Assembly: GCA_005888325.1 (NCBI GenBank)
Contig: VAWU01000071.1
Span: 1 to 32,769 of the forward strand
From: Actinomycetota bacterium
GTDB lineage: Bacteria; Actinomycetota; Acidimicrobiia; Acidimicrobiales; AC-14
Direction of reading: 5' to 3'
Length of the DNA: 32,769 nt
Below the pieces are notes generated by a model. It had not been told where the DNA came from. It did not search any database and saw nothing but the letters and a program-made list of their open reading frames with translations. Positions 7,117 to 14,269 of the stretch are shown in pieces; positions within the stretch are counted from its first letter, which is position 1, and each line of letters begins with the position of its first letter. Position numbers and translations under genes: made by a program.

Positions 7117-8472
7117 TCACACGAGTTGCAGACGCCGGGCCAGATCGGAGCACATCACGGCGTCCGGGTCGAGGCGGGCGCGGATCTCGCGCCAGCGGTC
7201 GAGCTCGGGATACATGATGGCGAGCAGCTCGGGGCGCAGTCGCGAGTCCTTCGCGAGGTACACGCGGCCGTTCGCGCCCACGACCAGGTCGTCGAGGTCG
7301 TCGAGCAGGCGGGCGAGGCCGGGCAGCGCGGAGGGGATGTCGAGCGCGAGCGTCCAGCCCGCCATCGGGAACGAGAGCAGGCCGTGCCCCGGCCCGAAGC
7401 GCTTGAGCACGGCCAGGAACGAGGGGGTGCGGGCCTCGCTGAGGCGGCGCACCGACTCGCGGACCGCGTCCTCCTGCCCGAACGGGACGACGAACTGGTA
7501 CTGCACGAAACCGGTCCGGCCGTAGAGCCGGTTCCAGCCGCTCACGCTGTCGAGCGGGTGGAAGAACCAGCTGATCGACTCGAGCCCCCCGATGTCGTGC
7601 CGGGGCGCCTTGCGGAACCACAGCTCGTTGAAGGCGCGGACGGTGAGGCGGTTGAGCAGACCGGGTGGTGCCCAGGGCGGAGCCGCCAGCCGGGTGTGGG
7701 GATCGAACGCGAGCGCGGTCGCGCGCTCGTCGACCGGCAGAGCGTCGAGGCTCGCGTGCTCACCGCGGCTGAGCACGGCGCGTCCCATCGACGTGCCGCG
7801 CGCGAGGCAGTCGATCCAGGCGACCGAATAGCGGTAGCGCTCGTCCTCCTCGTGCATGAGCGTCATCAGCTCGTCGAGGTCGGAGCAGCGTTGCGTGTCG
7901 GCCCGGATGCGGCTGGTCTCGATCGGCAGCAACTGCAAGGTCGCCTCGGTGACGACGCCCGTGAGGCCGAGGCCGCCCGCGGTCGCCCAGAACTCGTCGG
8001 GAGTGTCGTCGGCTGTCAGGCGGAGGTGCTCGCCGGCCGGGGTGCGCAGCTCCATGGACAGGACGTGGTCGCAGAAGCTGCCGTCGCGGTGGTGGTTCTT
8101 GCCGTGGATGTCGCTGGCGATCGCTCCGCCGACGGTGACGTGGCGCGTGCCGGGCGTGACCGCCACGAACCATCCAAGGGGCACGATCAGTCGCATCAGC
8201 GCGTCGAGGTTGAAGCCGGCGTCGACGGTGATGGTGCCCGCGCCCAGGTCGATGCTGCGCACGCGACGGAGCGAGGTCATGTCGAGCACGCGCCCGCCTG
8301 CGTTCTGCGCCACGTCGCCGTAGCCCCGGCCGAGACCGCGCGCGATCGCACCGCGGTCGTCGGCTTCCTTCAGCATCGCGTCGACGTCGTCGCCGGCCAG
8401 GGGCCGGTGCACGTCGCTGCGCGTCGGCACCGTGCGCCCCCAACCGGTGAGCAGGCGCGACTCGCTGTTCAC
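7117..8472 (-). CDS. dprE1: Decaprenylphosphoryl-beta-D-ribose 2'-oxidase (DprE1)
   Basis: This 451-residue FAD-dependent oxidase of the VAO/ALO type oxidises the 2'-hydroxyl of decaprenylphosphoryl ribose. It matches mycobacterial DprE1 along its length: LTGWGRT (8-14), IARGLGRGYGD (43-53), PGTRHVTVGGAIASD (107-121), HGKNHH (123-128), GLGLTGVV, WFFHPLD, GRTGFVQYQFVVP, YLAKDSR with Lys408 (equivalent to FAD-contacting Lys418 of M. tuberculosis), and the end SDLARRLQLV. At the equivalent of Cys387, the residue attacked by benzothiazinones, it has Ala376 in GWTLALDIP. The start is GTG at 8472, 4 nt after the ubiA stop, so the two are co-transcribed. Confidence 0.94.
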   Translation of the reverse strand: MNSESRLLTGWGRTVPTRSDVHRPLAGDDVDAMLKEADDRGAIARGLGRGYGDVAQNAGGRVLDMTSLRRVRSIDLGAGTITVDAGFNLDALMRLIVPLGWFVAVTPGTRHVTVGGAIASDIHGKNHHRDGSFCDHVLSMELRTPAGEHLRLTADDTPDEFWATAGGLGLTGVVTEATLQLLPIETSRIRADTQRCSDLDELMTLMHEEDERYRYSVAWIDCLARGTSMGRAVLSRGEHASLDALPVDERATALAFDPHTRLAAPPWAPPGLLNRLTVRAFNELWFRKAPRHDIGGLESISWFFHPLDSVSGWNRLYGRTGFVQYQFVVPFGQEDAVRESVRRLSEARTPSFLAVLKRFGPGHGLLSFPMAGWTLALDIPSALPGLARLLDDLDDLVVGANGRVYLAKDSRLRPELLAIMYPELDRWREIRARLDPDAVMCSDLARRLQLV

Positions 8473-8476
8473 CGCG

Positions 8477-9406
8477 TCACTTCCCGACGTAGACGGCGCA
8501 CGCGAACACCGTCAGCCACACCACTCCGATGACCTGCAGCGTTCGGTCACCGAGGATCACGTCCTCGGGCGCGGCCCCGTGACCGGTCTCGAGGAGCAAC
8601 GCGTAGCGGAGGAGCGCGATCACGAAGGGGATGATCGACAGCTCGAACCAGGGGAGGCCCGAGCGCCCGGCAGACTGCTCGAACGCCCACAGGCAGTAGG
8701 CCGTGATGGCCACACCCGATGCGATCATCCACACGTAGCGGAGGTAGGGGAGCGTGTACAGGGCGAGCGTCGAGCGGGTGTCGGCCCGGTCGTCGCCCAT
8801 CTCACGGTGCTCGCCGTAGCGCTTGCCGGCCACGACGAAGAGCGAGGCGAACGAGGCCACGATGAGGAACCACTGGGAGATGGGCAGGTGGGTCGCCACG
8901 CCGCCTGCGATGGCCCGCATGATGAAGCCGGATGCGACCACCGCGATGTCGATCACGGCGACGTGCTTGAGCCAGACGGTGTAGCTGCCCGTCAGGCCGA
9001 TATAGACGGCGATCACCACGAGGAGCTCCCACCGCACGAGGAGGGCAACGCCCAGGCCGGCGACGAGGAGCATCGCGCCCAAGACCACCGCGAGGCGGAG
9101 CGGCACGTCGCCGGCGGCGATCGGGCGCCGCCGCTTGGTGGGGTGGCGACGGTCGGCCTCCACGTCGGCCGCGTCGTTCAGGTAGTAGGTGCCGCTGGCG
9201 GCGAGGCAGAAGGCCACGAAGGCCAGCAGCGTGTCGACGAGCACGTCGCCGTGCGAGAGGACGCCGGCCGCGCCGGGCGCCGCGAACACGAGCACGTTCT
9301 TCGCCCACTGCTTCGGACGGGCGGCGCGCACGAGGCTCCGGAGACGGACGCGCTTCACCGGGGGGTCGGTCGGAGAGACGCGGACGTCGGTGGCGAGGCG
9401 TCCCAT
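8477..9406 (-). CDS. ubiA: Decaprenyl-phosphate phosphoribosyltransferase (DPPR synthase, UbiA superfamily)
   Basis: This 309-residue membrane enzyme transfers phosphoribosyl from PRPP to decaprenyl phosphate, the first committed step to DPA. It has about nine hydrophobic helices. The first Asp-rich motif is NDAADVEAD (77-85), followed by HPTKRRRPIAAG (88-99), the hallmark of the Rv3806c family rather than quinone or heme prenyltransferases. IRAIAGGVAT-like MRAIAGGVATHLPISQWF and AGKRYGEH are also as in Rv3806c (302 residues). The ATG at 9406 is preceded by CATGCT exactly 6 nt away and by GGAGGT only 1 nt away. The frame is open further upstream, but that extension has no family similarity. 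It heads the ubiA-dprE1-dprE2-HAD operon. Confidence 0.92.
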   Translation of the reverse strand: MGRLATDVRVSPTDPPVKRVRLRSLVRAARPKQWAKNVLVFAAPGAAGVLSHGDVLVDTLLAFVAFCLAASGTYYLNDAADVEADRRHPTKRRRPIAAGDVPLRLAVVLGAMLLVAGLGVALLVRWELLVVIAVYIGLTGSYTVWLKHVAVIDIAVVASGFIMRAIAGGVATHLPISQWFLIVASFASLFVVAGKRYGEHREMGDDRADTRSTLALYTLPYLRYVWMIASGVAITAYCLWAFEQSAGRSGLPWFELSIIPFVIALLRYALLLETGHGAAPEDVILGDRTLQVIGVVWLTVFACAVYVGK

Positions 9407-9488
9407 ACCTCCAGCATGGTCGCAGAATGACCCCCCCGGGTGCCAGGACGCCCGTGACACCCGTGAGCGGGTGTCATGCTGAGCGAAC
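9407..9488. promoter_or_regulatory. Divergent promoter region with a perfect 9-bp-arm palindrome (9455-9476)
   Basis: The 82-bp gap between ubiA (minus) and a glycosyltransferase (plus) holds arms TGACACCCG and CGGGTGTCA separated by TGAG, a perfect inverted repeat. The right arm overlaps a -10-like CATGCT (9475-9480) ahead of the plus-strand start. On the minus strand another CATGCT (9418-9413) precedes ubiA, about 37 bp from the palindrome. The placement suits a dimeric repressor binding site controlling one or both transcripts. A hairpin acting in RNA is the alternative. Confidence 0.5.
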
Positions 9489-10565
9489 TTGTCCCAACCG
9501 TCGCCGCGCCGTTTGCGTGTCGCCCTCGACGCCACGCCGCTCCTGGGCACCCGTACGGGTGTCGGGGTGTTCACGTTCGGCGCGATGGAGGCGCTCGCGG
9601 AGCTGCCGGAGCTCGACGTGGCCGCGTACGCGATGCCCTGGCGGGGCCGGGGCGCGGGGAGCCTCACGCTGCCCCTGGGAGTGGGGCGGGCCCGGATACG
9701 GCTGCCCGGCGGTGGGGTCGACGTGTTGCACGGCACCAACTTCGCGGTGCCCCGGGCCCGGCACGCGGCGCGTGTCGTCACGGTTCCCGACCTCGCGCTG
9801 CTCCGTTTTCCAGAGCTGCGCACGCGCAAGGCCCGTTTCGACCTGCGGTCGCTGCGCCGGGCCATCGCCGGAGACGCGTCGGTGCACACCCTCTCATCGT
9901 TCGTGGCCCAGGAGGTGGTGACCCTGCTCGGTGCCGACCCGGCGCGCGTCTCCACCGTCGCGCCGGGCGTGCCTCCCCTTGCCGCCGGCAGTCCCACCGC
10001 GGGCCGGCGCATGGCGGGCGCCGACCGTTACATCCTGGCCCTCGGCACGGTGGAGCCCCGAAAGGACTACGCCGCGCTCGTGCGCGCGTTCGACCAACTC
10101 GCGGCGGAGCGCGACGACGTGAACCTGGTGGTGGCCGGGGCCGATGGATGGGCGGTCGACACCTTCGGCGAGGAAGTGCGGCGGGCCCGTCACGGCGACC
10201 GGGTGGTTCGCCTCGGCTATCTCGACGAGGCGGGGCGATCGGCGCTGTTGCGCGGGGCGTCGGTGTTCGCCCTCCCCTCCCGCTACGAGGGATTCGGCTT
10301 CACGCCGTTGGAGGCGATGGAGGCCGGCGTGCCCGTCGTCGCGACCGAGGTGGGGTCGTTGCCGGAGGTGCTGGGCGACGCCGCCCTGTTCGTTCCCGCC
10401 GGCGACGACGCAGCCTTGAGCGACGGGCTCGCACGCATGCTCGACGACGACGCGCTGCAGACGCGGCTCATGAAGGCGGGGCGCAACCGGCTCTCGCGCT
10501 ACTCGTGGAGGGCATGTGCCGACGGCCTGGCTGCGCTCTACCACCGCGTCGCGGCGGAGCGATGA
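9489..10565 (+). CDS. GT4-family glycosyltransferase (GT-B fold)
   Basis: The protein (up to 358 residues) is a retaining glycosyltransferase of family 4. The N-terminal acceptor domain begins RVALDATPLLGTRTGVGVF with the Gly-rich loop typical of the family. The C-terminal donor domain has LGTVEPRKDYAALVRAF and the E-x7-E signature SRYEGFGFTPLEAMEAGVPVVAT. It transfers a nucleotide-activated sugar in the cytoplasm; the sugar cannot be deduced. The longest frame starts with TTG at 9489; a second TTG at 9513, immediately before the conserved RVALD strand, is an alternative. It overlaps the next glycosyltransferase by 4 bp (ATGA) and lies 82 bp from the divergent ubiA start. Confidence 0.85.
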   Translation: MSQPSPRRLRVALDATPLLGTRTGVGVFTFGAMEALAELPELDVAAYAMPWRGRGAGSLTLPLGVGRARIRLPGGGVDVLHGTNFAVPRARHAARVVTVPDLALLRFPELRTRKARFDLRSLRRAIAGDASVHTLSSFVAQEVVTLLGADPARVSTVAPGVPPLAAGSPTAGRRMAGADRYILALGTVEPRKDYAALVRAFDQLAAERDDVNLVVAGADGWAVDTFGEEVRRARHGDRVVRLGYLDEAGRSALLRGASVFALPSRYEGFGFTPLEAMEAGVPVVATEVGSLPEVLGDAALFVPAGDDAALSDGLARMLDDDALQTRLMKAGRNRLSRYSWRACADGLAALYHRVAAER

Positions 10566-11590
10566 CGCCGTCGCCCCGGATCTCGGTGGTCGTGCCGAAC
10601 TGGAACGGCCGCGACCTCATCGACCGGTGCCTCGAGTCGGTGCGGGCCCAGACCGTCCGCGATCTCGAGATCATCGTCGTCGACAACGGGTCCGCCGACG
10701 GTTCCGCCGAGCACCTTCGCCGCCACCATCCCGACGTGCGGCTCGTCGCGCTCGCGGTGAACCAGGGGTTCGCCGGAGGGGTGAACGCCGGCGTGGCCGC
10801 CGCACGCGGGGAGTTCGTGGCCCTCCTCAACAACGACGCGTGGGCCGCGCCCGACTGGCTCGAGCGGTTGACGGCGCGGCTGGCGTCGGAGCCGGTGGCC
10901 GGGGCGTGCGCGCCGAAGATCTACCGCGCCGAAGGATCCCAGCCCACGGGCCGGCTCGACTCGACCGGCGAGCTCTACTCGATCTGGGGCCTTCCGTTCC
11001 CGCGTGGTCGCGACGAGCTCGACCGCGGGCAGTACGACGACGCGAAGGCGGTGTTCGCGGTGTCGGGTGCCGCGAGCGTCTATCGCAGCGCGCTCTTCGC
11101 CGCCGTGGGCCCGTTCGACGACGACTTCTTCGCGTACTTCGAGGACGTCGACCTGTCGTTCCGCGCCCAGCTGGCCGGCTTCTCGGTGCTCTACGAACCG
11201 AGCGCGGTCGTGTACCACCGGGTCGGGGCCAGCTCCGGGGGCGGGATGACGCCGTTCGGCCGCTACCACTTCGTCAAGAACTCGTGGTTCCTCTTCCTGA
11301 AGGACGTGCCCGCACCCCTCGCGTGCCGCTACCTCCCCCGGTTCCTCTTCCTGCAGGTGGGGCTGTTCTGGGGCTCGGTCCGCCTCGGGCTGCTCGGCGC
11401 GCACGTCAGGGCCCTGCTGCGGGTTGTCGTCAGCGCGCCGGCGATGCTGTCGCGTCGCCGGCGGATCCAGCGCGAGGCCGTCCGCAGCCATCACGAGATC
11501 GACCGCATGCTGGTGCGCGAGCTGCCGCCGGGGATCCGTCGCGGTCGACGGCTGACCAAACGGCTCAGCGCGGGTCGAACCGCTTCGTGA
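10562..11590 (+). CDS. GT2-family glycosyltransferase, rhamnosyltransferase (WbbL)-like
   Basis: The protein has 342 residues from the ATG at 10562. The GT-A domain opens with ISVVVPNWNGRDLIDRCLESV, followed by VDNGSADGS, NQGFAGGVNAG and the metal-site LLNNDA; FAYFEDVDLSFRAQ provides the catalytic acid region. This pattern is shared with WbbL-type rhamnosyltransferases that prime polysaccharides on lipid-linked GlcNAc, although many GT2 enzymes look alike, so the sugar is a guess. A hydrophobic amphipathic segment near 255-290 may hold it at the membrane. It is coupled to the preceding GT4 gene by a 4-bp overlap, and its last 26 bp overlap the end of the convergent glycosyltransferase. Confidence 0.84.
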   Translation: MTPSPRISVVVPNWNGRDLIDRCLESVRAQTVRDLEIIVVDNGSADGSAEHLRRHHPDVRLVALAVNQGFAGGVNAGVAAARGEFVALLNNDAWAAPDWLERLTARLASEPVAGACAPKIYRAEGSQPTGRLDSTGELYSIWGLPFPRGRDELDRGQYDDAKAVFAVSGAASVYRSALFAAVGPFDDDFFAYFEDVDLSFRAQLAGFSVLYEPSAVVYHRVGASSGGGMTPFGRYHFVKNSWFLFLKDVPAPLACRYLPRFLFLQVGLFWGSVRLGLLGAHVRALLRVVVSAPAMLSRRRRIQREAVRSHHEIDRMLVRELPPGIRRGRRLTKRLSAGRTAS

Positions 11591-12704
11591 GAGCGCCGCG
11601 CCTCGATACGTCGCGGAACAGGCCGGCGTAGTCGGGGCGGGGCGCCGTCCACCGCGGCGGGCGGGCGCGGCGATCCGCGGCCGAGCTCGCGGCAGGGAGC
11701 CTGGACGTCACCGCGCCGGCGAGCGGTGCCGCCTCCCCGGAGGGCACCAGCTGCAGCGCCTCGCCGACGTGCGCCGCAATCTCTCGCGGGCCGCCGGCGT
11801 CCGTCGCCACCGAGGGAACCCCGCTGGCCAGCGCCTCGACCAGCGCCATGCCGAAGGGCTCGGGCGTGGTCGAGGGCAGGACGAACACGTCGAGGTCGGC
11901 GAGCAGCTCGGGGACGTCGTCCCGAGCACCGAGCCATCGCACACCCGGCATGGCCTCCACCCGCTCGCGGAGGAAGGCCGCGTAGCGCTCCTTGCCGAGC
12001 ACGGTCCCGCCTGCGATCACGAGCTCTGCGGTTGGGCTCGACGCACGAATGAGGGGGAACGCGTCCAAGAGGACGTCGAGGCCCTTCCACGTGTCGACCC
12101 GTCCGGCGAAGCCGCACAACGGCGTGTCGTCGGCGATGCCCTCGGCGGCGCGGAAGCGCCCGGCGCGATGCGGGCCGAACACATCGGCGTCGACGCCGTC
12201 GGTCATGACGCGCACGTTGTCGGGTTGCAGTTGTGCCGCGATCGCGTTCGAGGCGGCGACCACGACGTCGGCGAAGCGCATGGCGAGGAGACGTTCGAGC
12301 CGCAGCGCAGGTCCCGACTGCACCACGATCTCGCGCGCGTGCCACACGTGGGGCCGCCGGACGAGACGGGCCACGGCCCAGCCGTAGAGCGAGTGCAGCG
12401 AGTTGGTGTGGACGACGTCGGCGCGGACCCGTCGGGCCACGAGCGCGATGCGCGCGACGACGACCGGCCAGGCGAGCGCGTACGCGACGCGGTAGCCGAG
12501 CGGTGCGCTCAACGTCAGCCGGCGCATGGGCACGACGTGGAGCCGGGCGCCGGCAGCCTCGAACTCGGCCGCCAGCGGGCTCGGGCCGGGCACGACGACG
12601 TGGTTCTCGAACTCCGTCGACGGCAGGTCGCGGATCATGCGCAGCAGCAGCTGGTCGGAGCCTCCGCGCTCGGCGACGGGCTGGACGTGGAGAATGACCG
12701 TCAT
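11565..12704 (-). CDS. GT4-family glycosyltransferase
   Basis: This 379-residue GT-B enzyme has an N-terminal AERGGSDQLLLRMIRDL loop and a donor domain with AGRVDTWKGLDVLLDAF, VIAGG and the E-x7-E region TPEPFGMALVEALASGVPSVAT. The motif VVHTNSLHSLYGWAVARL in the acceptor domain is common in family 4 members acting on lipid-linked oligosaccharides. The product is unknown. The start codon ATG (12704-12702) shares the tetranucleotide CATG with the ATG of the divergent glycosyltransferase, so there is no intergenic space for a promoter. The region after about residue 335 is Ala/Arg-rich and poorly conserved in character. The 3' end overlaps the preceding convergent gene by 26 bp. Confidence 0.84.
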   Translation of the reverse strand: MTVILHVQPVAERGGSDQLLLRMIRDLPSTEFENHVVVPGPSPLAAEFEAAGARLHVVPMRRLTLSAPLGYRVAYALAWPVVVARIALVARRVRADVVHTNSLHSLYGWAVARLVRRPHVWHAREIVVQSGPALRLERLLAMRFADVVVAASNAIAAQLQPDNVRVMTDGVDADVFGPHRAGRFRAAEGIADDTPLCGFAGRVDTWKGLDVLLDAFPLIRASSPTAELVIAGGTVLGKERYAAFLRERVEAMPGVRWLGARDDVPELLADLDVFVLPSTTPEPFGMALVEALASGVPSVATDAGGPREIAAHVGEALQLVPSGEAAPLAGAVTSRLPAASSAADRRARPPRWTAPRPDYAGLFRDVSRRGALTKRFDPR

Positions 12705-13848
12705 GCGCGTGGGCCTGAACGTGGAACAGCTGTTTCACTCGGCACCGGGCGGGATCGGACGGTACACGGCACGGCTGGCCACCCTACTGACGACCCTCGA
12801 GCCCGCGGACGAGGTCACCGCGTTCGCGGCCGCCCACCCGCCTGCGTCGGTCCGCCGGGTGATGGCCACCTACGGACTGGCTCGCCCGGCCCTGTTGGGC
12901 CTGCCCCGTCCCGTCCTCTACGACCTCTGGCACCTGGCCGGCGCGCCATCGCTCACCACCCTCTCGCGCCGGCTGCGCGGGCTCGACGTCGTCCATGCCC
13001 CGTCCGGCGCGGTGCCGCCGCGCGGGCGAGCCGCGTTGGTCGTGACCCTGCACGACGCCGGCTTCATCGAGCATCCCGAGACGTTCACGCGCCGGGGCCG
13101 CCGCTTCCACGCGCAGGGGATGAAAGCGGCGGTCGAGCGGGCCGATCGCATCATCACCGTCTCGCGCGCCGCCGCGGTCGAGGTGGCGCGCCACACCGGC
13201 CTCGACGATTCACGTCTCCGGGTGGTGCCCCACGGTGCCGACCAGATCGAGGTCTCGCCGGACGACGTGGAGCGGGTGCGTCGCACGTTCGCGATCGGCG
13301 CCCGGCCGTACGTCTTCTGCGTCAGCACCCAGGAGCCGCGCAAGAACCTCCGGCTGCTCGTCGCCGGCTTCGGCCGCGCCGTCGAGCGCCACGGGCTGCC
13401 CCACCTGCTGGTGCTCGTCGGCGCGCGGGGCTGGCTGCACGAGGAGATCGCGGACATGCCCGGGGCGACGTCGCTCGGCGATCGAATCCGCGTCCTCGGA
13501 CGGGTCGCCGACGCCGATCTGTTCCCGCTCTACCGCGGCGCGGCGTTGTTCGCCCTGCCGACCCGCCACGAGGGGTTCGGCCTGCCGGTGCTGGAGGCGA
13601 TGGGGCAGGGCACGCCCGTGCTGTGCAGCGACGTGCCGCCGCTGGTGGAGCTGGTGGGCGAGGCCGGGGAGCTGGTCCCCCACGACGAGGAGCTGTGGGC
13701 TGGCGCGATCGCGCGCCTGCTCGACGACCGCGACCGCCGCGAGGCGCTGAGCGCGGCCGGCCTCCGGCGTGCCCGGGAGCTGACGTGGGATCGCTGCGTC
13801 CGAGCGACCCGCGCCGTGTACCAGGAGGCCATCGCTTCAAGGGCGTAG
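12703..13848 (+). CDS. GT4-family glycosyltransferase
   Basis: The protein has 381 residues from the ATG at 12703. It is a GT-B enzyme with GLNVEQLFHSAPGGIGRYT at the N-terminus, DVVHAPSGAVPP, LHDAGFIEHPE, VSRAAAVEVARHTG, STQEPRKNLRLLVAGF and the E-x7-E motif THEGFG-like RHEGFGLPVLEAMGQGTPVL. These resemble mannosyl/rhamnosyltransferases of the WbaZ/PimB group, but the sugar is not determinable. GGAG at 12689-12692 lies 10 nt before ATG 12703, favouring it over the in-frame ATG at 12694. Both candidate starts lie inside or against the divergent gene. The stop codon falls inside the first unit of the 16-bp tandem array. Confidence 0.86.
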   Translation: MRVGLNVEQLFHSAPGGIGRYTARLATLLTTLEPADEVTAFAAAHPPASVRRVMATYGLARPALLGLPRPVLYDLWHLAGAPSLTTLSRRLRGLDVVHAPSGAVPPRGRAALVVTLHDAGFIEHPETFTRRGRRFHAQGMKAAVERADRIITVSRAAAVEVARHTGLDDSRLRVVPHGADQIEVSPDDVERVRRTFAIGARPYVFCVSTQEPRKNLRLLVAGFGRAVERHGLPHLLVLVGARGWLHEEIADMPGATSLGDRIRVLGRVADADLFPLYRGAALFALPTRHEGFGLPVLEAMGQGTPVLCSDVPPLVELVGEAGELVPHDEELWAGAIARLLDDRDRREALSAAGLRRARELTWDRCVRATRAVYQEAIASRA

Positions 13849-13930
13849 AGCCGCAAAGGCGTAGAGCCTCGAGCGCGTAGAGCCTCGAGCGCGTAGAGCC
13901 TCGAGCGCGTAGAGCCTCGAGGGGGTAGCC
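13842..13930. repeat. 16-bp tandem array, about five copies, between convergent genes
   Basis: Units start at 13842, 13858, 13874, 13890 and 13906, with a decayed sixth at 13922. The core GCGTAGAGCCTCGAG is identical in four units; the first has CCGCAAA in place of CCTCGAG. Each unit contains the palindrome CTCGAG and a TAG; the first TAG is the stop codon of the upstream glycosyltransferase. The array fills the gap between that gene and the minus-strand small gene ending at 13934. It may be a variable-number repeat or a series of weak hairpins acting on transcript ends. Confidence 0.85.
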
Positions 13931-13933
13931 GGT

Positions 13934-14155
13934 TCAGGCCGCCTTGCCGCGCCCGGTGAGCTGGGCGATCACCGGCGTGATGCGCCCCTCGACCTGCTTG
14001 GTCAGCTTCTGCAGCTGCTCGCCGGTGCCGGCCAGCTGGGCCTCGACCTGCTGCTGCAGCTCGCGGCGGCGCACCTGGGCCCGCTGGTACGCGAGCACGC
14101 CCAGCCCGACGCTGATATAGGCGGCGTCTCTCGCCGCGTTGCGAACATCTGCCAT
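13934..14155 (-). CDS. Small hypothetical protein with hydrophobic N-terminus and coiled-coil tail
   Basis: This 73-residue protein is of unknown function. Residues 9-24 (RDAAYISVGLGVLAYQ) form one short hydrophobic stretch that could lie in or on the membrane. It is followed by a basic patch (RRRE) and a Gln/Leu/Val heptad-like region (LQQQVEAQLAGTGEQLQKL) suggesting a coiled coil. The ATG at 14155 is preferred because GGGAG lies 10 nt upstream; a GTG at 14164 sits directly on that site. It is divergent from the large GT2 fusion across a region with a long inverted repeat and good promoter elements. I do not recognise a named family; the composition is distantly like phasin or anchoring proteins, but that is weak. 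Confidence 0.65.
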   Translation of the reverse strand: MADVRNAARDAAYISVGLGVLAYQRAQVRRRELQQQVEAQLAGTGEQLQKLTKQVEGRITPVIAQLTGRGKAA

Positions 14156-14269
14156 GAAGACCACTCTCCCGAACGGCGTGTGCTTGCAAGCCTACGTCTA
14201 TCCATAAACTTTTGCAAGCAAACAGGCACCAATCTGCGTCACCGGGGGACTACTCTCGGCGGCCAGGAC
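14156..14269. promoter_or_regulatory. Divergent promoter with long-spaced inverted repeat (14181-14189 / 14212-14220)
   Basis: This is the most AT-rich intergenic stretch of the window. TGCTTGCAA (14181-14189) and TTGCAAGCA (14212-14220) are perfect reverse complements placed 31 bp apart, three helical turns. The left site extends to the palindrome GCTTGCAAGC (14182-14191). On the minus strand TTGCAA, 17 bp and TAGGCT form a plausible -35/-10 pair for the small gene. On the plus strand TTGCAA with TAAACT, or a later TACTCT (14251-14256), could serve the large gene. The repeats therefore coincide with -35 elements and may be operators. Confidence 0.5.

Noticed and set aside
6286-8532. Long plus-strand open frame opposite dprE2 and dprE1
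   Set aside because: The minus strand encodes unmistakable DprE1 and DprE2 in this interval; the plus frame has low-complexity composition and no recognisable motif.
9407-10012. N-terminal extension of the UbiA frame over the divergent glycosyltransferase
   Set aside because: The extension lacks family similarity, would overlap a well-supported GT4 gene, and the ATG at 9406 gives the family's usual length.
13842-13930. Possible CRISPR array
   Set aside because: The 16-bp units are directly adjacent with no spacers, and no cas gene is present.
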